From: Ectopseudomonas toyotomiensis
Lineage (GTDB): Bacteria > Pseudomonadota > Gammaproteobacteria > Pseudomonadales > Pseudomonadaceae
Direction: 5' to 3'
Length of the DNA stretch: 64,000 nucleotides
NCBI RefSeq assembly: GCF_900115695.1
Contig: NZ_FOXK01000004.1
Coordinates: 1-64,000, forward strand
The notes beneath the pieces were generated by a model, which was not told the origin of the DNA, made no database searches, and saw nothing but the letters and a program-made list of their open reading frames with translations. Made by a program: the position numbers and the translations under genes. How positions within the stretch are numbered: the first letter of the stretch is position 1; each line of letters begins with the position of its first letter. Of this stretch, positions 55,578 to 64,000 are shown one piece after another.

Positions 55578-56530
55578 TGCGTGCAGCGCTGAAGCCGCTC
55601 TGGCGGCGCTGGCTGGCCAGGCGCATTCCGCCAGCGGCCAGCGTGCGCCTGAATCAGCGGCGTATTTTCATTCTGCCCAGCCGGGTAGGGGCAATCTTTG
55701 CCGTGGCTCTGCTGCTGATGTTGCTGGTGGGCATCAATTACCAGAACAGCCTGGCCTACGGCCTGACCTTCCTGCTGGTATCGGTGTTCGTCGTCACCAT
55801 CCTGCATACCTACCGCAACCTGGCCGGATTGGTGCTCAAGGCCGGTGGTGGCGGTGCGGTGTTCGTCGGCGAGCATGCGCGTTTTCGCGTGCGCCTGGAG
55901 AGCCCCGAGCGTGAGCGCCAGGCCGTGGCGCTGGGTTGGCCACCGTCTGATCTGGTGGTGCGCGATGTACCTCGCCAGGGACAGACCGAAGTGGATCTGA
56001 GTCAGCCAGCCGTGCGGCGTGGCTGGCTGCGGCCCGAGCGTCTGCGGGTGGAAAGCCGTTTCCCGCTGGGCCTGCTGGTGGCCTGGAGCTGGGTCGATCT
56101 GGATCAGGCGGTGCTGGTCTACCCGCGGCCGCTGGAGGGCGAGTTGCCGTTGTCGGCGGGCCTGGGCGACGAGGAAGAGGAGGGCATGCGTGCCCGCGGC
56201 CAGGGTGCCGATGATTTCCAGGGCCTGCGCGAGTATCAGCCAGGCGACTCGAAACGGCGTCTGGACTGGAAGGCCTATTCACGTGGCCAGGGCCTGCTGG
56301 TCAAGGATTTCGCCATGCTCAGCGGCCGCGATCTGTGGCTGGACTTCGACAGCCTGGGCGGCGACAGCGAAATGCGTTTGTCGCTGCTCTGCTACTGGGT
56401 GCTGCAGTTCACCGAGCGGCAACAGGCGTTCGGCCTGCAACTGCCCGGGCAGGTGATCGCCCCGGATTATGGTGAAGGCCATCGCGATGCCTGCCTGCGC
56501 GCGTTGGCGCTGTTCGGAGCACGCGCATGA
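55577..56530 (+). CDS. DUF58 domain-containing membrane protein
   Basis: A 317-residue protein with two hydrophobic segments near residues 38-80. The C-terminal half has DDFQGLREYQPGDSKRRLDWK, the DUF58 signature. It is the usual partner of MoxR. Start is the ATG inside TGATG with the moxR gene. Confidence 0.93.
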   Translation: MRAALKPLWRRWLARRIPPAASVRLNQRRIFILPSRVGAIFAVALLLMLLVGINYQNSLAYGLTFLLVSVFVVTILHTYRNLAGLVLKAGGGGAVFVGEHARFRVRLESPERERQAVALGWPPSDLVVRDVPRQGQTEVDLSQPAVRRGWLRPERLRVESRFPLGLLVAWSWVDLDQAVLVYPRPLEGELPLSAGLGDEEEEGMRARGQGADDFQGLREYQPGDSKRRLDWKAYSRGQGLLVKDFAMLSGRDLWLDFDSLGGDSEMRLSLLCYWVLQFTERQQAFGLQLPGQVIAPDYGEGHRDACLRALALFGARA

Positions 56531-58512
56531 GCAGCCTGCCGGGTATCCCGAGAATTGCCCTGACCTGGTTGCTGGTCGCCCAGGTGCTGGTGATCGTGCC
56601 GCACTTGGTGCATTTGCCGCTGTGGATGATCGTGCTGTGGCTGGGCACTGCCGCTTGGCGTGTGCAGATATTCCGCATGCGTGCGCGCTATCCCAATGGC
56701 TGGGCCAAGGGCGGCCTGGTGCTGCTGGTGCTGGCGGGTATCCTGCTTTCGCGCGGCACCCTGGTGGGGCTGGATGCGGCGTCGGTGCTGCTGATCGCTA
56801 CCTTCACTCTCAAGCTGCTGGAGATGCGCACGCGACGCGATGCGTTGGTGCTGATCTTCCTGGGATTCTTCTGCGTGGTGACCGCCTATCTGTTCGAGGA
56901 CGGCATTCTGGCCGCGCTCTACAGCCTGCTGCCGGTCACGGCGTTGCTGACCGCACTGGTCGGCCTGCAGCACAGTGGTTTTGCCGAACGCCCCTGGCCG
57001 CCCCTGCGCCTGGCGGGTGGCTTGGTCCTGCAAGCGATGCCGCTGATGCTTCTGCTGTTCGTGTTCTTTCCGCGCATGGGTCCGTTGTGGTCGCTGCCAC
57101 TGCCTAACGACAAGGGCGTCACGGGGCTGTCGGACAGTATGGAGCCGGCCGATATCGCCGAGCTCAGTCGCTCCTCGGCACTGGCCTTTCGCGCCAGTTT
57201 TGAGAGTGAAGTGCCGCCCAGAGGGCAGCTGTACTGGCGTGCTCTGACGCTGGAGCGCTTCGATGGCCGGCGCTGGTCGCAGTCCGGCTACGCCGACATA
57301 CCCGTAGCTCCGCAGTGGAACAAGGCCGGTGAGCCGCTCGATTACAGCATCATCATGCAGCCCAGCGGCAAGCGCTGGCTGTACGCGCTGGATGTCGGCG
57401 AGATGGCGCAGGACAGCGGGCGGATGATGAACGACTTCCGTTGGCAGAGACTGCGTCCGGTGGATCGGCCGTTGCTGTACCAGGTGCGCTCCTGGCCTGA
57501 GGCCGTGCGGCAGGCGCAGGCCGAACCGCCAGGTATCCGTCAGGCGTTGCAATTGCCCCAGCAGGGCGACCCGCGCAGTCGCGCCTGGGCGGCTGAACTG
57601 AAGGCGCAGTATCCGCAGGCTGACGCGCTGGTGGCGGCAGTGCTGCAGCATTTCAACCATGAGCCGTACGTCTACACGTTGCGCCCACAGCCTCTGGGCA
57701 GCGACAGCATCGACGATTTCCTGTTCAACACCCGACGCGGCTTCTGCGCGCACTATGCCGGCGCCATGACCTTCGTGCTGCGTGCCGCGGGTATCCCCGC
57801 ACGGGTGGTCGCCGGTTATCAGGGCGGCGAGCTCAATCCTAACGGCAACTACATCCAGGTACGTCAGTTCGACGCCCATGCCTGGGTCGAGTACTGGCAG
57901 CCGGGCCGCGGCTGGCGCAGCGTCGATCCGACATTTCAGGTCGCGCCGGAGCGTATCGAACAAGGGTTGGAAGAGGCCTTGACCGAGGAGGATGGCTTTC
58001 TCGAGGACCAGCCCTTCTCGCCGCTGCGCTACCGCGAGCTGGCCTGGCTCAATCAACTGCGCATGAGCTGGGAGAACCTCAATTACGGCTGGCAGCGCTG
58101 GGTGCTGGGTTACCAGGGTGAGCAGCAGCTGAAACTGCTGCAGAACTGGTTCGGCGGTCTCGATTGGCAGCGCCTGGCGCTCGCTCTGGTGGGCACTGGC
58201 GCTCTTTTGATTGGCCTGCTGGCGTTGTGGTTGCTCAAGCCCTGGCAACAACGACCTGATCCGCAACGCCAGGCTTTTCGCAAGTTCGAGCGGCTGCTGG
58301 CGCGCCATGACGTGCGCCGAGAAGCGGGTGAGGGTGCGCGCTCCTTCGCGTTGCGTGCGGCGCAGCAGCTGCCTGAGCAGGCGGCGCAGATCGAGACATT
58401 TGCCCGTTGCTTCGAGCAGCAGCGCTATGCTGGCGGGCCAGCTTCGCGTGATGCCCTGCGGCAGGCGTTGAGTGATTTGCGCAAAGCATTACCCTGGCGC
58501 CTGTCGCGTTAG
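56527..58512 (+). CDS. Transglutaminase-like membrane protein (TgpA family)
   Basis: A 661-residue inner-membrane protein. About six helices span residues 8-190; a periplasmic transglutaminase core follows with the cysteine in RRGFCAHYAGAMTF, histidine in FDAHAWVEYW and aspartate in VDPTF; a last helix is near 555-580. In P. aeruginosa TgpA (PA2873) is reported essential and has periplasmic transglutaminase activity. The four-base overlap with DUF58 completes a conserved operon. Confidence 0.95.
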   Translation: MSSLPGIPRIALTWLLVAQVLVIVPHLVHLPLWMIVLWLGTAAWRVQIFRMRARYPNGWAKGGLVLLVLAGILLSRGTLVGLDAASVLLIATFTLKLLEMRTRRDALVLIFLGFFCVVTAYLFEDGILAALYSLLPVTALLTALVGLQHSGFAERPWPPLRLAGGLVLQAMPLMLLLFVFFPRMGPLWSLPLPNDKGVTGLSDSMEPADIAELSRSSALAFRASFESEVPPRGQLYWRALTLERFDGRRWSQSGYADIPVAPQWNKAGEPLDYSIIMQPSGKRWLYALDVGEMAQDSGRMMNDFRWQRLRPVDRPLLYQVRSWPEAVRQAQAEPPGIRQALQLPQQGDPRSRAWAAELKAQYPQADALVAAVLQHFNHEPYVYTLRPQPLGSDSIDDFLFNTRRGFCAHYAGAMTFVLRAAGIPARVVAGYQGGELNPNGNYIQVRQFDAHAWVEYWQPGRGWRSVDPTFQVAPERIEQGLEEALTEEDGFLEDQPFSPLRYRELAWLNQLRMSWENLNYGWQRWVLGYQGEQQLKLLQNWFGGLDWQRLALALVGTGALLIGLLALWLLKPWQQRPDPQRQAFRKFERLLARHDVRREAGEGARSFALRAAQQLPEQAAQIETFARCFEQQRYAGGPASRDALRQALSDLRKALPWRLSR

Positions 58513-58513
58513 C

Positions 58514-58549
58514 GCCCATAGGCAGGTCGTTTTTCAACGGCCTGTGGGC
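58514..58549 (+). terminator. Possible terminator of the MoxR-DUF58-TgpA operon
   Basis: GCCCATAGGC and GCCTGTGGGC pair at nine of ten positions over a 16-nt loop just after the last stop. No T-tract follows, so the call is weak. Confidence 0.4.
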
Positions 58550-58612
58550 CACATGTGTGAGTGAATGGCCGGGCTGTTAGCCTGGGCACATCGCCGTTTG
58601 AGAGGAGCGAGC

Positions 58613-59383
58613 ATGAGCGATTTCATCGAACATTGCCTGGGGCGCGTCCTGGCTCTGCAGGTACGGCTGTATGCCTGCCAGGCGCGGCTGGCCGACTGCA
58701 CCGACACCGAGGCGTTGCACGACCTGCGCATTGCCTTGCGGCAATTGCGCAGTCTGTTGCGTCCGTTGCGCGGTCTGCCAGCGGTGGAGGCTCTGGAACA
58801 GGGTGCCGCTGTGCTGGGCCGCCTCAGCGGGCCACTGCGTGATCGTGAGGTGCTGGTGGCCGAGTTGGCGCGCCTGGGCCTGGTCCATCTGGCGCCTGCC
58901 GATGAGAGCCAGCGCGCCGCAGGTTACGCTGCCATTGCCAGCAGTCGTGAATTGGCCGACCTGATGCTGTTGCTCGACAGCTGGCCGGCGAATTGGCGTG
59001 ATGCTGCCAGGCAAGGCCAATTGAACGATGTAGACAAGCGCATCCGACGTCGTTTGCGACGCCAGCAACGACAACTGGCCCGCGCGTTGCGCGATCCGGC
59101 GCATGACCGTCATCGCCTGCGTCTGCTGATCAAACGTGTGCGCTACGCCGCTGAAACCTACCCGGCACACAGTCGTTTGAGCAAGGCGGCGCAACTCAGG
59201 CTCAAACGTGCGCAAAGCGCCCTGGGCGACTGGCACGACCACCTGCAATGGCTGGCGCAGGCCGACGCGATTGAGTCGCTGAGCCCCTGTCGGGCAATCT
59301 GGCTGCAGGCTCAGCAGGCCGCTGAGCAGCGCGCTGATGGAGCCTTGTTGGCGCTGTATGGCGATTTTCCCAATGCGCAATAA
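58613..59383 (+). CDS. CHAD domain-containing protein
   Basis: A 256-residue helical protein with conserved basic residues (HDLRIALRQLRSLLRPLRG early, LLIKRVRYAAETYP late), the features of CHAD domains that bind polyphosphate granules. It stands alone behind GAGGAG; an in-frame ATG 16 codons earlier lacks support. No CYTH domain or polyphosphate kinase gene lies beside it. Confidence 0.9.
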   Translation: MSDFIEHCLGRVLALQVRLYACQARLADCTDTEALHDLRIALRQLRSLLRPLRGLPAVEALEQGAAVLGRLSGPLRDREVLVAELARLGLVHLAPADESQRAAGYAAIASSRELADLMLLLDSWPANWRDAARQGQLNDVDKRIRRRLRRQQRQLARALRDPAHDRHRLRLLIKRVRYAAETYPAHSRLSKAAQLRLKRAQSALGDWHDHLQWLAQADAIESLSPCRAIWLQAQQAAEQRADGALLALYGDFPNAQ

Positions 59384-59489
59384 GACGACATTTTCGCCGC
59401 AAATATGACCGAATAGGCATCCATACAGGCTATCGTTCAGTTGTCGCCATCCCCTAAGATCATCGCCATCGATGAATGCCGAGGTGCCT

Positions 59490-60287
59490 ATGATCTTTTC
59501 CGAAATGCTCGAAGCGGTGCGCCGCGATCCCGATGCCGTAGTGATTCCGGCCGAATGGGGGCAGGGACGCGCCAGTTTCGGTGGCCTGGTGGCGGCACTG
59601 GCGTTCGAGGCGATGCGCGCCAAGGTGCCGCAGGGCCGACCGGTGCGCTCGCTGGCCATCACCTTCGTCGGGCCGGTGGCGCCGGATGTTCCCGTCAGTT
59701 TCCAGGCCGAGGTGCTGCGCGAGGGCAAGGCGGTCAGCCAGATGTCCCTGCGTGCGGTTCAGGACGGCCAGGTAGTGACCGTGGTGCAGGGCAGCTTTGG
59801 CGCCTCGCGTCCTTCGGCGATTGCCGTGGAGGCACTTGCCGCGCCGCAGATCACGCCGGTCGAGCAGTGCCAGGAGTTGCCCTACGTGCGCAATGTCACG
59901 CCGGAGTTCACCCGCTTTCTGGCCATGCGTTGGGGGATTGGCGGCATGCCTTTCAGCAACACGCCGTCGCGGCAGATGGGCGGCTGGGTGCGCTTGCGCG
60001 GTGAGCGCGAACCGCAGGCGCTCAGCGAGGCGCATGTGCTGGCACTGGTCGATGCCTGGCCGCCTGCGGTACTGCCGTATCTGAAAAGCCCGGCGCCGGG
60101 CAGCTCGCTGACCTGGACCATCGAGTTCGTCCAGCCCCTACACACCCTCAGCAGTGAAGACTGGTGCCTGTATCGCGCGGATATCGAACATGCCCGCGAC
60201 GGTTACGGGCACGTGGCTGCTGCGATGTGGACCGCTGCAGGTGAGCTGATCGCCTTGAGCCGGCAGACCGTGACCGTTTTTGCCTGA
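59490..60287 (+). CDS. Double-hotdog acyl-CoA thioesterase (TesB-like)
   Basis: A 265-residue protein with two hotdog halves, matching the 4HBT_3 type. GRASFGGLVAALAFEAM and LAITFVGPVAPD belong to the first; WTIEFVQPLHTL and YGHVAAAMWTAAGELIALSRQ to the second. It hydrolyses acyl-CoA; chain preference is unknown. GAGGTGCCT supports the second ATG (59490) over that at 59472. Confidence 0.88.
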   Translation: MIFSEMLEAVRRDPDAVVIPAEWGQGRASFGGLVAALAFEAMRAKVPQGRPVRSLAITFVGPVAPDVPVSFQAEVLREGKAVSQMSLRAVQDGQVVTVVQGSFGASRPSAIAVEALAAPQITPVEQCQELPYVRNVTPEFTRFLAMRWGIGGMPFSNTPSRQMGGWVRLRGEREPQALSEAHVLALVDAWPPAVLPYLKSPAPGSSLTWTIEFVQPLHTLSSEDWCLYRADIEHARDGYGHVAAAMWTAAGELIALSRQTVTVFA

Positions 60288-60288
60288 T

Positions 60289-60651
60289 TCAGTGGCGCCG
60301 ACGTTGGCGCCAGGCGCGCCACCACGCGCCGCTGAAAAGAAAGCGCGGGAAGGTCACACACTGTTCCAGTAGCAGACGCTTCACCGCATCACTCTTGCCG
60401 GCGAAGGGTTCCGCTGGCTGCTGTTCCAGTCTGTGGCCGTGAGCTTGCAGCGCCAAGGAGGCGATCAGGCCGATGCTGCCCAGCGCCAATGGCACGAACC
60501 GCAGATGCCATAGGCCGATCAGCAGCACAACCAGCGATAGCAGGAACAGCGGCACTGCAATCAGGTGCAGCAGCAGGTTGGTGGGGTGCCGATGCTGGCT
60601 GGCGTAATGACGCCATTGCCAGGCCAGCAGGTTGGGGTGACGTTTGCTCAT
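60289..60651 (-). CDS. Mpo1-like (DUF962) membrane protein
   Basis: A 120-residue protein with two to three hydrophobic segments. The segment HYASQHRHPTNLLLHLIAVPLF has the His and Asn pattern of the DUF962/Mpo1 family; yeast Mpo1 is an iron-dependent dioxygenase in fatty acid alpha-oxidation. A role in lipid oxidation here is possible but unproven. It is convergent, almost touching the thioesterase gene. GAGGAT precedes the ATG. Confidence 0.8.
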   Translation of the reverse strand: MSKRHPNLLAWQWRHYASQHRHPTNLLLHLIAVPLFLLSLVVLLIGLWHLRFVPLALGSIGLIASLALQAHGHRLEQQPAEPFAGKSDAVKRLLLEQCVTFPRFLFSGAWWRAWRQRRRH

Positions 60652-60754
60652 GGGGCGATCCTCGACTCGATGAAGCGAGTCTAGGAGTGCCGCCCATGCA
60701 GAGCGAATTGCTCCTGGCTATGGCGCAGATAGGCTTCTGCCTAAACGGCACCCT

Positions 60755-62218
60755 CTACAGGCGCAACTGGCGGATGGCCTTGTTCAGCTCGCCTGCCAGT
60801 TGGGCGAGTTGCTGGCTAGTGGCGGCCGACTCTAGCGTCTGCCCGACGGTCTGTTCGGTGACGTCACGGATGCCCACCACCGAGCGGCTCATCTCTTCGG
60901 CCACCTGGCTCTGCTGCGTGGCGGCCACGGCGATCTGCGTATTGCTGTCACGCATCAGCGCCACGGCGGCGGTGATCGCCGCCAGTGACTCGCCGGCTTC
61001 TTGCGCCAGTTGTACGCAATGGTTGGCGTTCTCCGAGCTTTCGCGCATGAACTCTACGGCGTCGCGGGTGCCGCCTTGCAGGTTGCCGATCATCTGGGTG
61101 ATTTCGTCGGTGGACTCCTGCACGCGCTTGGCCAGGTTGCGTACCTCGTCGGCGACCACGGCGAAACCGCGGCCCATTTCACCGGCGCGGGCGGCCTCGA
61201 TGGCCGCATTGAGGGCGAGCAGGTTGGTCTGTTCGGCGATGCCGTGAATCACACCGACCACGCGGCTGATGTGCTGGCTGTCTTCGGCCAGGCGCTCGAT
61301 GCTGGCGGCGCTCTGGCCCACACCTTGCGACAGGGCCGCGATGGATTGCTCGACCCGTTCGACCACCTGCTGGCCTGCGCGCGCTAGCTGATCGGCATTG
61401 AGCGACTGATCGCGGGTGGTGCCAGCGTGATCGGCGATATGCTGCACGGTCGCCGACATCTCGTTGATCGCGGTGGCGGCCTGGTCGGTTTCACTTTGCT
61501 GGCTGAGCATGCCCTGGCGCACGGCTCCCATGCGCTCGGCCATATCGCGGGTGCCACTGTTCAGCTCGCCAGCCACCTGGCCGACGGTGCCGACCACGCG
61601 CTGATAGCCGGCTTGCATGGCGTTGAAGGCGGCAGCCATCTGACCGACCTCATCACGGCTGCTCAGCGGTACGCGCAGGGACAGGTCGCCGCTGCGCTCG
61701 GCTTGCAGTATCACGTCCTTGAGGGTGTTGAGGTGGCTCAAGAGAAAGCGGATCAACAGCTGCGAGGCAGCCAGCAGCAACAGCATCAACACGGCGACTG
61801 CGATGGCGTAGGTCAGTGCGTGCTGGGCGAACAGGTCGAGCAGGCTGGGCGCGCGCGCCATGATTGCCAGAGTGCGCCCATCGCTGAGGGTGACACGCTG
61901 CGCGCCGATCACCGGCGAGTCGCCGAACCGGGCGTCATGCTTCACTGCCTGCCAACCACTGGCGTCGGGGCCACCTTGAGCGCCTGGCAGGCTGCCGTTG
62001 CCCATCTGGATGTTGCTCGAATTGGGCAGTGCTGCCTGCTGCGGCCACTGCTGGAGTAGGCGCGCCTGCGCGATTGCAGCCTTCCTGGCATCGGCGCTGC
62101 GTGCCTGTTGCTCGGTATGCAGGGCGAACAGCACCAGCATCAGGCTGATGACGAAGGCGACGGCGTTGACCGCCCAGAATTTGTATTTGAGAGAAAGATC
62201 GCTGATCCAGGCGCCCAT
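60755..62218 (-). CDS. Methyl-accepting chemotaxis protein
   Basis: A 487-residue receptor. TM1 is about 12-34, a periplasmic loop of about 100 residues follows (small, so a single Cache-like or unknown sensor), then TM2 about 142-165, HAMP, and signalling domain with [19 protein letters not shown] and [15 protein letters not shown]. The start is the ATG giving [15 protein letters not shown]; the frame continues upstream into the dispersed repeat, which is non-coding. It may be expressed from a promoter affected by repeat copy C. Confidence 0.92.
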   Translation of the reverse strand: MGAWISDLSLKYKFWAVNAVAFVISLMLVLFALHTEQQARSADARKAAIAQARLLQQWPQQAALPNSSNIQMGNGSLPGAQGGPDASGWQAVKHDARFGDSPVIGAQRVTLSDGRTLAIMARAPSLLDLFAQHALTYAIAVAVLMLLLLAASQLLIRFLLSHLNTLKDVILQAERSGDLSLRVPLSSRDEVGQMAAAFNAMQAGYQRVVGTVGQVAGELNSGTRDMAERMGAVRQGMLSQQSETDQAATAINEMSATVQHIADHAGTTRDQSLNADQLARAGQQVVERVEQSIAALSQGVGQSAASIERLAEDSQHISRVVGVIHGIAEQTNLLALNAAIEAARAGEMGRGFAVVADEVRNLAKRVQESTDEITQMIGNLQGGTRDAVEFMRESSENANHCVQLAQEAGESLAAITAAVALMRDSNTQIAVAATQQSQVAEEMSRSVVGIRDVTEQTVGQTLESAATSQQLAQLAGELNKAIRQLRL

Positions 62219-62263
62219 GCTGTTGTTATCCGTCTCGCTGCGTTCGCTATTGGCTAGCAGGCC

Positions 62264-62477
62264 GTTGAAAAAATGTAGGCGAGGCAGCCAGTGCAATACC
62301 GATGGCGGCCCCGCAAAAACAGGCGAAAAACGACCGGGGTCGCGCCCGACTTTACGAGTTGTAAATGAGCACTTGATTCGCTTCGCTCACCCCTTCGGGG
62401 CCGCGCTAAAGCGCGTTCAGTCTGCGACTGTGAGCCTGTTTTTAACGCAGCAATGGCAACGTAGCTAGTTTTTCAAC
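62264..62477 (+). repeat. Dispersed repeat, copy C, upstream of an MCP gene
   Basis: 214 bases bounded by 9-bp perfect terminal repeats GTTGAAAAA / TTTTTCAAC. It shares AAATGTAGGCGAGGCAGCC-like left end, GGCCCCGCAAAAACAGGCGA and GTTTTTAACGCAGCAATGGC with the other copies. A GC-rich block of about 60-70 bases in the middle (CCCCTTCGGGG, GCGCTAAAGCGC) is absent from copies A and B. It lies in the gap between tatD and the MCP gene. Confidence 0.85.
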
Positions 62478-62532
62478 TGCCGGCTAAGTGCCAGCAGTAT
62501 GCCTCGATGAATGGCCAGAGTCTTGACGTCAA

Positions 62533-63360
62533 TCAATACTCTGGTGTCGAGCCCTGCAGTATGGCTGGTAGATCGAAGAACGCTCGCGCACAGGCTGTGG
62601 TCTGTGCTGCCAGGGTTTCCTCGCTTTGCCCGCGGTGCAACGCCACCTCCCGCAGCACCTCGCCGAGAAAGGCGGGCTCGTTACGCCCGCTCTTGGGCTT
62701 TGGCCGCAGGCTGCGCGGTAGCAGAAAGGGCGCATCGGTCTCCAGCATCAGGCGCTTGCCGGGGATGTCCTTGAGCAGCGGATGCAGGTGCGTGCCGCGA
62801 CGCTCATCGCAGACCCAACCGGTGATGCCGATATGCAGGTCGAGATCGAGATAGGCATAGAGCGCGCGCCGCTCGCCAGTGAAACAGTGCACCACCGCTG
62901 CGGGCAACTGATCGCGGTAGTTGCGCAGGATTTCCAGCAGGCGCTGGCTGGCTTCACGCTCATGTAGAAATACCGGCATCTGCAGTTCGACGGCTAGGGC
63001 TAGCTGTTCTTCCAGGGCTTTTTCCTGTGCCGGGCGTGGCGAGAAGTCGCGATCAAAATCCAGTCCGCATTCGCCTACGGCGCGCACTTGTGGCTCGGCT
63101 AGTAACGCCTTGAGCGCGCGGCTGCTGGCACCGTTCCACGAGCTGGCGTCGTGCGGATGAACCCCGGCGGTGCTGAACAAGCGTTCACCGCTGCTATCCA
63201 GCTGTCGGCAAAGTGCGAGGCTGGCTTCGCTTTCATTCAGACTGGTGCCGGTCAGCACCAGCTGACACACGCCGGCTGCATAAGCGCGTTCGAGTAGCGC
63301 CTCGGCCTGCACCGCGAGGCTGGGGTGGGTGAGATTGACGGCAATATCGATGAGTTGCAT
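62533..63360 (-). CDS. tatD: TatD-family metal-dependent DNase
   Basis: A 275-residue TIM-barrel hydrolase with [10 protein letters not shown] at the start, [39 protein letters not shown] and [10 protein letters not shown]. TatD enzymes are metal-dependent 3'-5' exonucleases, involved in DNA repair or degradation. AGGTGG precedes the ATG. It stands upstream of the MCP gene in the same direction, with the repeat between them. Confidence 0.93.
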   Translation of the reverse strand: MQLIDIAVNLTHPSLAVQAEALLERAYAAGVCQLVLTGTSLNESEASLALCRQLDSSGERLFSTAGVHPHDASSWNGASSRALKALLAEPQVRAVGECGLDFDRDFSPRPAQEKALEEQLALAVELQMPVFLHEREASQRLLEILRNYRDQLPAAVVHCFTGERRALYAYLDLDLHIGITGWVCDERRGTHLHPLLKDIPGKRLMLETDAPFLLPRSLRPKPKSGRNEPAFLGEVLREVALHRGQSEETLAAQTTACARAFFDLPAILQGSTPEY

Positions 63361-63634
63361 GGTGCCACCTGTTGAACGCGAAGGGGCAGAATAGCAGATG
63401 GTGTCCGTTCGTCAGGAAGTCGATTTAAAACAATAAGTTGGTCGCTGTTTTTAAGGTTGATGCAAGGTTGTGGGGTGGCGCTGCAGCGTCTGGCTGTGCC
63501 AATCTCCGCGCCCCGCCAGCCTTGGGAACCTGTTTGGCGGGTTTACGGCTGGTGCGGTCTGTCGTGCAAGGGCATGCAGCAGGTTGCCAACCGGATCAAG
63601 GTTTCGGCGGCCAACCGCCTTCTCTGGAGAGTCG
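63361..63634 (+). other. GC-rich leader-like stretch before an MltF-like gene
   Basis: 274 bases between tatD and the partial gene. An A+T-rich segment (63420-63465) resembling a promoter region is followed by about 160 GC-rich bases with several hairpins: CCCGCCA / TGGCGGG (63512-63518 and 63535-63541), GGTT / AACC, and GGCGG CCAA CCGCC ending in TTCTCT near 63607-63626. It may be a long 5' leader or a small RNA gene. No coding frame is convincing. Confidence 0.45.
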
Positions 63635-64000
63635 ATGTCGCGATTGCTGCTGATCCTGTGCCTGTTGGCCGCGCTGCCGTTGTCGGTCAGTGCGCGCGTG
63701 GCCGGCCCGCCGGAGGTAGGCAGCCAGGCTCGCAGTGCGCGTGATCTGCCGACGATTCGCAGCAGCGGTGAGCTGCGCGTGCTGGTCAACCAGAGCCGTA
63801 ACAGCTCGGGCTCGGTCAAGGGCCAGAGCATTGGCGTCGAATACCATCGCCTGCGGGCATTCGAGCAGTACCTCAACCGCAATTCTCGAGATGGTCGCAG
63901 CCTCAGATTGAAGATCATCCCCAAAGCCAAGGATCAGTTGCTAGGCGCATTGCAGCGCGGCGAGGGCGACCTGGTCGCCCCCGGCGAACTGCTCAATGTA
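63635..64000 (+). CDS. MltF-like exported protein, N-terminal part (cut by window edge)
   Basis: The frame runs off the right edge after 122 codons. A signal peptide (MSRLLLILCLLAALPLSVSA) is followed by SGELRVLVNQSRNSSG, the usual opening of a family-3 solute-binding domain, as in membrane-bound lytic transglycosylase F. Without the C-terminal SLT domain in view MltF cannot be told from an ordinary binding protein. TGGAGAG is the ribosome-binding site. Confidence 0.6.
   Translation, partial: MSRLLLILCLLAALPLSVSARVAGPPEVGSQARSARDLPTIRSSGELRVLVNQSRNSSGSVKGQSIGVEYHRLRAFEQYLNRNSRDGRSLRLKIIPKAKDQLLGALQRGEGDLVAPGELLNV

Noticed and set aside
62219..62296. 26-residue N-terminal extension of the MCP into repeat copy C
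   Set aside because: Hydrophilic residues before a clear MCP start (MGAWIS); the extension is encoded by the repeat.
1..64000. CRISPR arrays, tRNA/rRNA genes, toxin-antitoxin pairs, prophage genes
   Set aside because: Looked for direct repeats with spacers, tRNA-like cloverleaf motifs and phage or TA signatures; none seen by eye, although a tool search would be firmer.

Overview
The window is GC-rich chromosomal DNA from a gammaproteobacterium, almost certainly a Pseudomonas (fabB-fabA beside a hybrid kinase, glnS-cysS, selD-mnmH, MoxR-DUF58-transglutaminase operon, several chemoreceptors; a mendocina/oleovorans-like species is my guess only). From memory the order fabB, fabA, hybrid kinase, gpsA, acyl-CoA ligase, thioesterase, AraC matches P. 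aeruginosa PAO1 around PA1608-PA1619; this was not checked by search. Genes are dense, in short operons closed by strong hairpins. I see no tRNA, rRNA, CRISPR array, prophage or integron. The only recognisable mobile gene is the 3' end of an IS1182-like transposase at the left edge.

Layout. 1-4.1 kb: transposase end, aconitase B with a long structured leader, DUF1289 protein. 4.1-10.4 kb: tandem universal stress protein, MiaE, LpxH, PpiB, GlnS, CysS. 10.4-16.4 kb: BrnQ carrier, DUF599 and MAPEG membrane proteins, two paralogous small lipoproteins, two overlapping hotdog thioesterases, one unidentified membrane protein. 16.4-23.4 kb: HtpG under a sigma-32 promoter, then a large MHYT hybrid histidine kinase overlapping a REC-HD-GYP regulator. 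23.5-32.1 kb: dienelactone hydrolase, a DUF4394 protein with an ECF sigma/anti-sigma pair, secreted XAC2610-like protein, pirin, OsmC, a soluble chemoreceptor, amidohydrolase, DUF3859 protein. 32.1-43 kb: a gene-poor stretch, a chemoreceptor, FabB-FabA, a RetS/GacS-network-type hybrid kinase, GpsA, DUF4389, SixA, acyl-CoA ligase, thioesterase. 43-52.5 kb: AraC regulator, LysE exporter, two overlapping alpha/beta hydrolases, DUF4892 protein, AI-2E permease, patatin, SelD-MnmH (tRNA selenouridine), lipoprotein, flavin reductase-like protein. 52.5-64 kb: chemoreceptor, MoxR-DUF58-TgpA operon, CHAD protein, thioesterase, Mpo1-like protein, chemoreceptor, TatD, and the start of an MltF-like protein.

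Most noteworthy: (1) a dispersed repeat of about 140-215 bp in three same-orientation copies, each in an upstream region, one of them between the sigma-32 promoter and the start codon of htpG; (2) a nested stem structure in the acnB leader; (3) an identical candidate promoter, ATCCA-N14-GGGTATA, in front of both the ECF sigma gene and the neighbouring DUF4394 gene, suggesting a small self-contained sigma regulon; (4) a complete MHYT phosphorelay translationally coupled to an intact c-di-GMP phosphodiesterase regulator. Most of the rest is ordinary core Pseudomonas chromosome.
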